The position numbers were made by a program, and so were the translations under genes. Below are positions 5,867 through 13,611 of a DNA stretch of 24,078 nucleotides, one piece after another (within the stretch, counting starts at the first letter, position 1; each line of letters opens with the position of its first letter). Source of the stretch: Eggerthellaceae bacterium UBA5808. Lineage in GTDB: Bacteria; Actinomycetota; Coriobacteriia; Coriobacteriales; Eggerthellaceae. The notes under the pieces were generated by a model. That model saw nothing but the letters and a program-made list of their open reading frames with translations. It was not told where the DNA came from and ran no database searches. The DNA lies in NCBI GenBank assembly GCA_002417975.1, contig DIDE01000128.1, positions 1-24,078 on the forward strand, read 5' to 3'.

Positions 5867-7143
5867 AGTCACTGGTGGAAGCATTTAAGGTAAAGGAACT
5901 GCGGGGTAAAATGCTTTTTACCCTGGCTATCCTTGCCTTGTATCGTCTTGGTGCCTATTTACCGGTACCAGGCATCCCGTTTCAGAAGTTTGCTGAAGCA
6001 TATCAGAGTGTCAGCGGTTCCGCGATGACGATGATCGATGTCTTTTCCGGCGGTGCGCTTTCACACTTCAGCGTCTTTTCGCTAGGTATTATGCCTTACA
6101 TCACTGCATCTATTATTATGCAGTTGATGCAGGGAGTTATTCCTACGGTCGGCCGTTGGGCTAAGGAAGGTGAAACTGGTCGTAAGAAAATTACGCAGAC
6201 TACGCGTTGGCTTACCCTCGCGCTTGGCTTAATTAATGCGATTGGTTACCTGTTCTTGTTCCAATCTAGCAGCTATGGTGTTGTGTTTAGCTCTGAGGTT
6301 CCTTATGCTCTGACCTGCTTCATCGTTGTTTTCACTCTTGTCGCAGGTACAGCATTCATTATGTGGATGGGCGAGCTTATCACGCAACGTGGTGTTGGCA
6401 ACGGCATGTCGCTGATCATCTTTACCAGCATTGTCTCTCGTGTTCCTTCTGCTATCTTTAGCAGCGGTACAAGTCAGGATGACACTGGTATGGGCTTGGC
6501 AATTACGCTATTGATTCTGGTAGTTGTTCTTGCTTGCATTCCTGCAATTATTTTCATGGAGCGTGCGCAGCGCCGTATTCCGGTTAGCTATGCAAAGCGC
6601 GTCCAGGGTCGCCGTATGATGGGTGGTCAGTCGACGTACATTCCTTTGAAGGTAAATGCTGCAGGTGTTATTCCAATCATCTTTGCGAGCTGCCTTATTT
6701 ACTTTCCTGCGCAGATCGCAGCTTTGTTTAACATTGATTGGATGACTTCGTTTGCCAATGCAATCTCGAGCGGCTGGATCAATTGGGTTATGACCTTTAT
6801 CTTGATCATCTTCTTTGCGTACTTTTACACTTCGATGGTTTTTAATCCTGAAGAGCTTAGTGATAATTTGCGCAAGCAGGGTGGGTTTGTCCCTGGTATT
6901 CGTCCTGGATCAGCAACGGTTCAGTACATTAAGAACGTTATTAATCGTGTAACGCTTCCTGGCGCAATCTTTATTGCACTCGTTGCGGTTGTACCTTCAA
7001 TTCTGTTCTCGATGACTAATAATCAGCTGATTGAGGCATTTGGTGGAACATCAATTTTGATTATGATTGGTGTTGCTCTTGATACGATGAGCAAGATTGA
7101 ATCACAGCTTAAAATGTATAATTACGACGGGTTCTTTAAATAG
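5860..7143 (+). CDS. secY: Preprotein translocase subunit SecY
   Basis: The 427-residue product is the ten-helix channel of the Sec translocon. It begins LKSLVEAFKVKELRGKMLFT after a TTG start codon and shows conserved SecY segments: LGAYLPVPGI, FSLGIMPYITASIIMQL (helix 2), ERAQRRIPVSYAKR, GGQSTYIPLKVNAAGVIPI, and NPEELSDNLRKQGGFVPGIRPG in the last cytoplasmic loop. The TTG at 5860 is chosen because it restores the family N-terminus and lies ten bases from AAAGG at 5845-5849; a later GTG at 5875 would remove the first residues. Its partner SecE is encoded at 18905 in the same window; SecG is not seen here. Confidence 0.96.
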   Translation: MLKSLVEAFKVKELRGKMLFTLAILALYRLGAYLPVPGIPFQKFAEAYQSVSGSAMTMIDVFSGGALSHFSVFSLGIMPYITASIIMQLMQGVIPTVGRWAKEGETGRKKITQTTRWLTLALGLINAIGYLFLFQSSSYGVVFSSEVPYALTCFIVVFTLVAGTAFIMWMGELITQRGVGNGMSLIIFTSIVSRVPSAIFSSGTSQDDTGMGLAITLLILVVVLACIPAIIFMERAQRRIPVSYAKRVQGRRMMGGQSTYIPLKVNAAGVIPIIFASCLIYFPAQIAALFNIDWMTSFANAISSGWINWVMTFILIIFFAYFYTSMVFNPEELSDNLRKQGGFVPGIRPGSATVQYIKNVINRVTLPGAIFIALVAVVPSILFSMTNNQLIEAFGGTSILIMIGVALDTMSKIESQLKMYNYDGFFK

Positions 7144-7150
7144 CATTCAG

Positions 7151-7178
7151 AGTGCCGAGGCGTTTATGCTTCGGCACT
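7151..7178 (+). terminator. Stem-loop after secY
   Basis: AGTGCCGAG pairs with TTCGGCACT (9 bp, one G-U) just after the secY stop. There is no T-tract, so it is more likely an RNA-stability or attenuation element than a full terminator. A small CCTAT/ATAGG hairpin lies closer to the adk ribosome binding site. Confidence 0.35.
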
Positions 7179-7250
7179 TGTGCGTCCTATGCGGATGACA
7201 AGAAAAGCTACTAGATGGGCCTATCGGATTTATAGGGGAAAGGAACTGTC

Positions 7251-7877
7251 ATGAATATCGTTCTTCTCGGCGCCCCTGGAGCCGGAAAAGGAACGCAAGC
7301 ATCCAAACTTGTTGAGAAGTTTGGGATGTGCCATATATCCACCGGTGATATCCTTCGTGCTGCAGTTAAAGCTGGGACTCCTCTTGGAGTTAAGGCTAAG
7401 GGATTTATGGATGCGGGCGAGCTTGTGCCTGACAATCTTATTATCGATCTCATGAAAGAACGTATGCAGGAGCCAGATACCAACAAAGGTGTAATCTTTG
7501 ATGGTTTTCCGCGTACGACGACGCAGGCAGTGGCACTTGATAGCGAACTTGCCAAGATGAATCGTCCGCTTGATGCGGCGCTGCTGATCGATGTTAAGGC
7601 TGATGTTATCGTCAATCGTTTGACCTCACGTCGTATGTGCAAGCAATGCGGATATATTGGTTCTGTGTCTGATGCAACGTGCCCACAATGTGGCGGAGAA
7701 ATGTATCAGCGTGATGACGACAATGAGACGACGGTACGTAATCGTCTTGATGTATACGCCAAGTCAACGTCTCCTCTTATCGATTACTATCGCGGAAGCG
7801 ATCTTTTGGTGACCGTTGATGGTGACCGTGATCCTGACGTTGTATTTGATGACGTCATTTCATCTTTGAATATGTAG
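7251..7877 (+). CDS. adk: Adenylate kinase, zinc-LID form
   Basis: The 208-residue cytoplasmic enzyme interconverts ATP plus AMP and two ADP. The P-loop GAPGAGKGT is at residues 7-15, FDGFPRT at 83-89, and the LID domain carries four Cys (C130, C133, C144, C147), the zinc-binding long-LID form. AAAGGA precedes the ATG. The position directly after secY is conserved in bacteria. Unlike most spc clusters, no map, infA or rpmJ follows; a strong hairpin ends the unit. Confidence 0.97.
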   Translation: MNIVLLGAPGAGKGTQASKLVEKFGMCHISTGDILRAAVKAGTPLGVKAKGFMDAGELVPDNLIIDLMKERMQEPDTNKGVIFDGFPRTTTQAVALDSELAKMNRPLDAALLIDVKADVIVNRLTSRRMCKQCGYIGSVSDATCPQCGGEMYQRDDDNETTVRNRLDVYAKSTSPLIDYYRGSDLLVTVDGDRDPDVVFDDVISSLNM

Positions 7878-7939
7878 CAAATGATTGATCGATCTGCTTA
7901 GTTGCTACTAAAGCTCTGGTCGCTTATAAGTGCTATAAC

Positions 7940-7969
7940 TCAGGCATCATCCGATAGGGTGGTGCCTGA
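7940..7969 (+). terminator. Hairpin terminator after adk
   Basis: A 13-bp stem with two G-U pairs (TCAGGCATCATCC / GGGTGGTGCCTGA) closes on a GATA loop. The downstream bases (ATTGTTG) are only moderately T-rich. It separates the ribosomal protein cluster from the unrelated membrane gene. Confidence 0.6.
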
Positions 7970-8017
7970 ATTGTTGTATGGGGATTGCGTTCACATGATG
8001 CGATCGGCATTAATTTA

Positions 8018-8045
8018 TTGCGTCACGTCATTCCTTCTTTATAAT
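8018..8045 (+). promoter_or_regulatory. Promoter of the leaderless membrane-protein gene
   Basis: TTGCGT at 8018-8023 and a perfect TATAAT at 8040-8045 are separated by 16 bases. Transcription would start seven or eight bases after the -10, at or next to the ATG at 8053, which has no ribosome binding site. This predicts a leaderless mRNA. Confidence 0.6.
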
Positions 8046-8052
8046 GACAGTT

Positions 8053-10230
8053 ATGCAAAGTACCTGGGAAAGAATCAGATCTGGTATTCAAATGACGCTG
8101 CATCTTCATGGCAGTGTTATTCGTCATATCATTACCGTTCTTGTAATCATTGCGGCTATTGCTGCAATGATCGAGACGTTTATATTCAATATGAACTATT
8201 GGCTTACGTCTGGCTATGATTGTATAAACATATCAGATCGTTTGACGCTGCAGAAAAATAGCGATAAGACGTATAAGCTTACTGAGCTTAATCACGTTAT
8301 GGAATTCTCTAATCTTAATAAAGAGATTCATAATATTCGTATTGATTTCGATGATGAACAGGCTGCTCAGACTGTTCAGGTAAAGATTAACTTTACCGAT
8401 GATGCCCATGAGACGTATTTTTACTCTAACGAGTATGCAGAAGGCATTCCTTCACGTACTGTTGCGACAAATGATGACTCGACTGAATATCTTAAACTTG
8501 ATACGGCTGGCTATACCAATAATCTTCGCATTGAAGTAACGGGTAAGGATATTAATTACCCTATTAAGGTTAATGCGGTCTATATCAACAATGTTTATCC
8601 GTTTCACTTCCAACCTCTACGGTTTTGGCTCCTTGTAGCTATTATGCTGCTGATCTATATATTTAGACCCAGGTCGGCGATTTATAAGTATTATCTCATT
8701 GAGCATCCGCATGCTTCTAAAGCTTGCATCGCTGGTGTTGTTGCGATCGAAATATGGATGGTCTGCGCGTTTCTGTTCTTTGGCTCGAATCTTGTTGGCG
8801 TTGCCACGTCAAATTACAACAGTGGTTCGTGGGACCGTAAAAGTCTTGTGACAAGTTATGCGGTAGGTGGAGAGAATTCCCAACAATACGCTAATCTTGC
8901 TAAGGCTATGGCTGATGGAAAACTCTATCTTGAAGAGGATCCGCCTGATTGGCTTGTGTCCATGGACAATCCGTATGACCGCGGAGCGCGTGACGAAGTC
9001 GAAAAGCAAACAGGGGAGGAATACCTCTGGGATGTTGCATACTATAATGGACATTATTATGTCTACTTTGGTGTAGTTCCCGTCATTGTGTTCTATTTAC
9101 CCTTCTATCTATTGACTCATACAGCGTTTCCGACTGCAATTGGTGTTCTCATATCCTGTATTGCATTTATGCTGGGATGTACTGCCTTGCTTGATCGGTT
9201 TGCTCGCTATCATTTCAAACGGGTAAGTCTTGGGCTCTATCTTCTCCTGCAAATTCCTCTTATATTTTGTAGTGGCATTTTGTATTTGATTAAATTCCCA
9301 ACGTTTTATTCGTTGCCTATCATGATGGCACTGGCATTTACTGTCTGGGGTCTATACCTATGGATGCGTGGTCGACGTTGTGACCGTCCGCACGGCTGGT
9401 ATTTGGGCGGATCGCTTTGTATGGCTCTTGTGCTTGGGTGTCGTCCTCAGCTGATGGTCTTGAGCTTGGTTGCCATTCCACTTTTTTGGCGTCGCTATAT
9501 TACAAAGAAGCGTCTTTTTACGCGTCGTGGTGCAGGCGAAGTAGCTTGTCTTCTTGCGCCTTATGTACTCGTTGCTGCAGGTATTATGTGGTACAACAAA
9601 GCTCGATTTGGAAGTCTGTTCGACTTTGGCAGTGCCTATAATTTAACAACGAATGATATGACAAAACGTGGATGGGATCTTGGTCGCATTCCTTCAGCAC
9701 TGTTTGCTTTCTTTTTGCAAACGCCTCATACAACCGGTGTGTTCCCTTTCCTTAGTGCTTGTACGTTTCAAACGACGTATATGGGACAGACGATTAAAGA
9801 GGCAACGTTTGGCGGCATCTTTGCATGTTTCCCTATACTTTGGATATTGGCATTTGTTAAGCCTATTCTCTCGATGCGTATTAAAGCGCGCTCGACGAGG
9901 ACCATTGCAGGGGTAGTAATCGTTCTTCTGATCGGCGGTGTTCTTGTTGCCTTGGCGGATGCCGAAATGGCAGGAATATTGCAGCGCTATTTCGCTGATT
10001 TTAGCTTTATGTTTTTGCTCATTGTTATACTGCTCATTTTTATTGTGAACGAGAATCTTAAACCAGAGAGTTCTCTACGTAGAACCGTAACGTGTATCCT
10101 TGCTGGATTAATTGGCATTGGACTGCTATACAGCATTCTCTTATGCATTGTTCCAGAAACGAGTTGGTATTCGGATACCTATTCATGGGCATATCAGGGA
10201 ATCTTACGTTTGTTCCAGTTTTGGACATAA
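8053..10230 (+). CDS. Polytopic membrane protein, GT-C glycosyltransferase-like
   Basis: About 725 residues. One hydrophobic helix lies near residues 25-47. A mostly hydrophilic, strand-rich region of about 140 residues follows, then many membrane helices from residue 187 to the C-terminus. After the third helix comes a conserved-looking block: GGENSQQYANLAKAMADGKL, SMDNPYDRGARDE and WDVAYYNGHYYVYFGVVPV. The acidic residues before a helix-rich core, and the resemblance to uncharacterised GT39-like proteins, suggest a lipid-sugar-using GT-C enzyme acting in envelope glycan assembly; this is inference, and no donor or acceptor can be named. The start at 8053 fits the promoter; an in-frame ATG at 8044 overlaps the -10 box. 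It stands alone between two terminators. Confidence 0.7.
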   Translation: MQSTWERIRSGIQMTLHLHGSVIRHIITVLVIIAAIAAMIETFIFNMNYWLTSGYDCINISDRLTLQKNSDKTYKLTELNHVMEFSNLNKEIHNIRIDFDDEQAAQTVQVKINFTDDAHETYFYSNEYAEGIPSRTVATNDDSTEYLKLDTAGYTNNLRIEVTGKDINYPIKVNAVYINNVYPFHFQPLRFWLLVAIMLLIYIFRPRSAIYKYYLIEHPHASKACIAGVVAIEIWMVCAFLFFGSNLVGVATSNYNSGSWDRKSLVTSYAVGGENSQQYANLAKAMADGKLYLEEDPPDWLVSMDNPYDRGARDEVEKQTGEEYLWDVAYYNGHYYVYFGVVPVIVFYLPFYLLTHTAFPTAIGVLISCIAFMLGCTALLDRFARYHFKRVSLGLYLLLQIPLIFCSGILYLIKFPTFYSLPIMMALAFTVWGLYLWMRGRRCDRPHGWYLGGSLCMALVLGCRPQLMVLSLVAIPLFWRRYITKKRLFTRRGAGEVACLLAPYVLVAAGIMWYNKARFGSLFDFGSAYNLTTNDMTKRGWDLGRIPSALFAFFLQTPHTTGVFPFLSACTFQTTYMGQTIKEATFGGIFACFPILWILAFVKPILSMRIKARSTRTIAGVVIVLLIGGVLVALADAEMAGILQRYFADFSFMFLLIVILLIFIVNENLKPESSLRRTVTCILAGLIGIGLLYSILLCIVPETSWYSDTYSWAYQGILRLFQFWT

Positions 10231-10260
10231 GTAGTAGTTGATTAATGACGTTCGCTAGAT

Positions 10261-10301
10261 AAAAGAGCAATTACGCGGTTTGCGTAGTTGCTCTTTTTAA
10301 G
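10261..10301 (+). terminator. Strong terminator after the membrane-protein gene
   Basis: A 16-bp stem with one G-U-type mismatch (left arm 10261-10276, right arm 10282-10297) has a 5-base loop and a T-tract at 10293-10298. The A-rich left arm would also work on the opposite strand. About 150 bases follow before porG with no gene visible. Confidence 0.8.
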
Positions 10302-10425
10302 TGACACCCATGATGTATATGCGTACCGTTTAGGTGCTCTTGTGCGCCGTTCATCAGCGGGCATTCTTATTTATCTCCCATTCACCGATCGCTTGAACAT
10401 TGTGAGGAGAGCCGCTTCTAGGTCT

Positions 10426-10460
10426 TTGCATGCACTGATAGGATAGTTAGTATGCAAGCA
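10426..10460 (+). promoter_or_regulatory. Possible promoter or operator before the por operon
   Basis: TTGCAT at 10426-10431 and TAGTAT at 10448-10453 are 16 bases apart, a weak promoter match. TTGCAT also forms an inverted repeat with ATGCAA 20 bases later, so a regulator site is equally possible. Confidence 0.25.
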
Positions 10461-10490
10461 GGAAGTAAAGCGTTGAACGAGAGGAGAGAT

Positions 10491-11063
10491 ATGTCACAGT
10501 TGATCGAAATCCGCTGGCATGCGCGCGCGGGGCAAGGTGCCGTTACCGCTGCAAAGCTCGTTGCTGATTCCGCACTGATGGATGGTGCGTATATTCAGGC
10601 GATGCCGGAGTACGGACCCGAACGGACAGGAGCTCCGTTGCGTGCGTACACCCGTATCTGTAGTGAACCGATCGAAGTGCATAACAATATTACGAATCCC
10701 GGAATCGTTATCGTCCTTGACGATACGCTTCTTAACTCGATTGATGTTCTTGAGGGTATGTCAGACGATGGCACTGTCATTCTGAACACAACGATGAGTC
10801 CTTCGGAAGCTCGGAAAGCACTAAAGGCTCCCGATGCGATGAAAGTTGCTGTTGTAGATGCGACTGGTATTGCAATGGATACCATCAAGCGTGATATGCC
10901 TAATACACCAATCGTCGGAGCGTTTTCCAAAGTGACAGGAATTGTTCCTGTCGAACACGTTCGTGAGCGTTTGAAAATTACATTTGGTAAGAAATTTTCG
11001 CCAGCTATCATCGACGCGAACCTGGAAAGCGTTGCTCGTGCGTACGAGGAGGTGCGTCTCTAA
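10491..11063 (+). CDS. porG: Pyruvate:ferredoxin oxidoreductase, gamma subunit
   Basis: The 190-residue protein belongs to the gamma-subunit family of 2-oxoacid:ferredoxin oxidoreductases, with WHARAGQGAVTAAKLVADSA near the N-terminus and PEYGPERTGAPLRAY at 39-53. The start at 10491 has GAGGAG just upstream and matches the family; an ATG 39 bases earlier would add an unrelated 13 residues. It is the first of four genes in the order gamma-delta-alpha-beta, the separate-subunit form typical of archaea and Thermotoga. Its stop overlaps the next ATG. The function is assigned mainly from the beta subunit. Confidence 0.92.
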   Translation: MSQLIEIRWHARAGQGAVTAAKLVADSALMDGAYIQAMPEYGPERTGAPLRAYTRICSEPIEVHNNITNPGIVIVLDDTLLNSIDVLEGMSDDGTVILNTTMSPSEARKALKAPDAMKVAVVDATGIAMDTIKRDMPNTPIVGAFSKVTGIVPVEHVRERLKITFGKKFSPAIIDANLESVARAYEEVRL

Positions 11064-11380
11064 TGGCTACATTTGATGTTGATTCATTTGAAGATTGGAA
11101 GCCCTCTGATTTTCCTCAGGGGTTTGTTTGCCCTGAGGCAGGCAATTCGGTTAAGTATAAGACTGGTGGATGGCGCAGTCGTCGTCCAATTTGGGATCCT
11201 GAAGCCTGCAAAAATTGTATGCTCTGCTGGGTCTATTGCCCTGATGCATCGATACAGGTTAAAGATGGTGCTATGACGGGAATAGATCTTGATCATTGCA
11301 AAGGTTGCGGTGTATGCGTCTCTGAGTGTCGGTTTGGCGCTCTTAAGATGATTACCGAATCCGAAGCGAAGGAGGCGTAG
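11063..11380 (+). CDS. porD: Pyruvate:ferredoxin oxidoreductase, delta subunit (2x[4Fe-4S])
   Basis: The 105-residue ferredoxin-like subunit has two CX2CX2CX3C clusters: C49, C52, C55, C59 and C79, C82, C85, C89. Each should bind a [4Fe-4S] centre and pass electrons from the catalytic subunits to external ferredoxin. The N-terminal GGWRSRRPIWDPEACKNC is typical of the POR delta subunit. The ATG overlaps the porG stop (TAATG), and GGAGG lies within the porG end, so the two are coupled. Confidence 0.94.
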   Translation: MATFDVDSFEDWKPSDFPQGFVCPEAGNSVKYKTGGWRSRRPIWDPEACKNCMLCWVYCPDASIQVKDGAMTGIDLDHCKGCGVCVSECRFGALKMITESEAKEA

Positions 11381-11385
11381 ACAGT

Positions 11386-12561
11386 ATGAGTTCAGAAGCA
11401 TTTTCAGCAACAGGCAATCAGATGGTTGCCGATGCGTTTCGTCAAGCCGACCCGGACGTAATGGCTGCGTATCCTATTACGCCGCAGACGACGATTGTAG
11501 AGAACTACGCGAAGTTTGTTGCAAACGGTCAGGTACATACTGAATTTGTCACCGTTGAATCAGAACATTCTGCAATGTCAGCTTGTATTGGTGCAAGCGC
11601 TGCTGGTGGACGTGTTGCTACGGCTACAAGTTCTCAGGGTCTTGCTCTTATGTGGGAAGAACTGCACATTGCCGCAGGAATGCGTTGCCCTATCGTTATG
11701 GCGAACGCGAACCGTGCAATCTCTGCGCCTATCAATATTCATGGTGATCATTCCGACATAATGGGTACACGTGATACGGGCTGGATCATTTTGTTCGCTG
11801 AGACAGCACAGGAAGCTTACGACAATTCGATTATTGCGTTTAAGGTAGCAGAAGATCCACGCGTCCTGCTTCCTGTTATGACGACACTTGATGGCTTTGT
11901 AACAACTCATGCAATGGATCGATGTGTACTCGAAGACGACCAGACGGTAGCAAAATTTATTGGCCAATATCATCCTTTGTATCCGCTGCTTGATACTGAT
12001 CATCCTGTAGCCCAGGGCATGTTTGCTAACCTAGGCAATAGTTTTATGAAGGCGAAACTTCAGGTAAGGCGTACGATCGAAGGATCTTTGGACGTTATTA
12101 AAGAAGCAGGGCAATCTTGGTCGGATATATGTGGTCGTCCGTTCGATATTGTCGATAGCTGGGGTACCGAAGATGCTGATTATTTGATCGTCGCTTTGGG
12201 ATCAATGGCTGGTAATGCTCGTCACACTGCTCGTATGCTACGTGCAGAAGGGAAGAAAGTTGGCGTTGTTCGTCCACGCGTATTCCGTCCTTTCCCTGCA
12301 AAAGAAATAGCGCAGGCATGCTCTCATGCAAAGCGTATTGCGGTCTTTGATCGTTCTGATTCTCTCGGTGCACAATTTGCTCCACTTGGAGCCGAAGTTG
12401 CTACTTCGCTGTATAACGAAGGATTATCCATTCCTGTAAGCAATTACGTTGTTGGTCTTGGTGGAGCTGATGTGACTATCGATGAGATAAAGAGTGTATA
12501 TAGCGATCTTGCCGATGGTACTGGATCAGGAACTATATCGTATCTTGGGATTCAGGAATAG
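11386..12561 (+). CDS. porA: Pyruvate:ferredoxin oxidoreductase, alpha subunit
   Basis: The 391-residue protein has the N-terminal pyrimidine-type thiamine diphosphate domain, with AAYPITPQTTIVE at 27-39 and TVESEHSAMSACIGASAAGG at 56-75, then a transketolase C-terminal-like domain (DYLIVALGSMAGNARHTARM and VVRPRVFRPFPAKEI). It pairs with PorB to decarboxylate pyruvate oxidatively to acetyl-CoA in the cytoplasm. The ATG lies five bases after porD, with AAGGAGG spanning its end. The length fits the separate alpha subunit. Confidence 0.94.
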   Translation: MSSEAFSATGNQMVADAFRQADPDVMAAYPITPQTTIVENYAKFVANGQVHTEFVTVESEHSAMSACIGASAAGGRVATATSSQGLALMWEELHIAAGMRCPIVMANANRAISAPINIHGDHSDIMGTRDTGWIILFAETAQEAYDNSIIAFKVAEDPRVLLPVMTTLDGFVTTHAMDRCVLEDDQTVAKFIGQYHPLYPLLDTDHPVAQGMFANLGNSFMKAKLQVRRTIEGSLDVIKEAGQSWSDICGRPFDIVDSWGTEDADYLIVALGSMAGNARHTARMLRAEGKKVGVVRPRVFRPFPAKEIAQACSHAKRIAVFDRSDSLGAQFAPLGAEVATSLYNEGLSIPVSNYVVGLGGADVTIDEIKSVYSDLADGTGSGTISYLGIQE

Positions 12562-12576
12562 GAGGGTGTGAATACA

Positions 12577-13521
12577 ATGGCTAATATTAAAGAACTCTCT
12601 GCAGAGCCTGAGTGCCTTGTCCCTGGTCATCGTTTATGCGGTGGTTGCGGTGCGCCAATTGCTGTCCGTCAGGTCCTGATGGGGCGTGGTGATTCAGACG
12701 TTGTAGTTGGCTGTGCAACAGGATGCCTTGAAGTTTCAACGAGTATTTATCCTTATGATTCATGGGGCGTTCCTTTTATTCATAATGCTTTTGAGAATTC
12801 CGCTGCGACCGTATCTGGTGTTGAAGCTGCGTGCAAGGGACTCAAACGTGCAGGTAAAATTCCTGCAGATAAAAAGATTAAGTTCGTTGCATTTGGCGGA
12901 GATGGCGGAACGTATGATATCGGGCTGCAATCCCTGTCTGGCGCAATGGAACGTGGACACGATATGATCTATGTGTGCTACGACAATGGTGCCTATATGA
13001 ATACAGGCATCCAACGTTCATCTGCAACGCCAAGGGGATCATGGGCGACAACGGCTGAGGTCGGAAAATGCCAGCAAGGCAAACCTCAGGTGCGCAAGGA
13101 TCTTACGTCTATTCTCGCTGCTCACGGTATACCATACGTTGCTCAAGCAACGGTAGGAAATTGGCGCGATCTTGTGTCTAAGGCAGAAAAGGCATTTGCT
13201 GTTGACGGCCCAGCGTTTATCAATGTGCTTGCTCCTTGTCCTCGCGGTTGGCGTATTCCGTCAGACATGACGACCGAAATATGTCATCTTGCGGTGAACT
13301 CCCATTTTTGGCCGCTTTTTGAGATCGAAAATGGCGTGTGGAAAGTAACGCCTGTACGCGATAAGGATCTTATTCCTGTTAAGGAGTTCTATAAGCCTCA
13401 GGGACGCTTTAAACATCTGTTTAAGCCTGGCAATGAGCAACTTCTTGAGGATCTTCAGAACGATGTTGATGCGTATTGGAAGTATCTCCAAGGTCGTGTC
13501 GAAGGATCAAAGGATCTATAA
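12577..13521 (+). CDS. porB: Pyruvate:ferredoxin oxidoreductase, beta subunit
   Basis: The 314-residue subunit binds thiamine diphosphate through GGDGGTYDIG (from 107) and YDNGAYMNTG (135-144). Candidate ligands for a proximal [4Fe-4S] cluster are C21, C24, C46/C50 and C221. The YMNTGIQRSSATPRGSWATT segment and the LAPCPRGWRIP segment are those of pyruvate-specific enzymes rather than 2-oxoglutarate or branched-chain ones. The ATG at 12577 is preferred to a GTG at 12568 because GGAGGG at 12561-12566 is ten bases from the ATG and only one from the GTG. It closes the operon before a perfect palindrome. Confidence 0.94.
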   Translation: MANIKELSAEPECLVPGHRLCGGCGAPIAVRQVLMGRGDSDVVVGCATGCLEVSTSIYPYDSWGVPFIHNAFENSAATVSGVEAACKGLKRAGKIPADKKIKFVAFGGDGGTYDIGLQSLSGAMERGHDMIYVCYDNGAYMNTGIQRSSATPRGSWATTAEVGKCQQGKPQVRKDLTSILAAHGIPYVAQATVGNWRDLVSKAEKAFAVDGPAFINVLAPCPRGWRIPSDMTTEICHLAVNSHFWPLFEIENGVWKVTPVRDKDLIPVKEFYKPQGRFKHLFKPGNEQLLEDLQNDVDAYWKYLQGRVEGSKDL

Positions 13522-13547
13522 GTTCTTGTTGGTGATGTATCGTATGC

Positions 13548-13583
13548 AAGTGGGACGCAGATATCTGCGTCCCACTTTGTTGT
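13548..13583 (+). terminator. Perfect palindromic terminator between porB and the aminotransferase
   Basis: AAGTGGGACGCAGAT at 13548-13562 is followed directly by its exact reverse complement at 13563-13577, a 30-bp perfect palindrome, then TTTGTTGTG. It lies between convergent genes and ends the por operon; it has no T-tract for the minus-strand transcript. Confidence 0.75.
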
Positions 13584-13611
13584 GTCTAGAGCTATTGAAT
13601 CAATACAACTA

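Noticed and set aside
7902..8219. A plus-strand 105-codon open frame before the membrane-protein gene
   Set aside because: It runs through the adk terminator hairpin and the -10/-35 promoter, overlaps the following gene in another frame and has no ribosome binding site.
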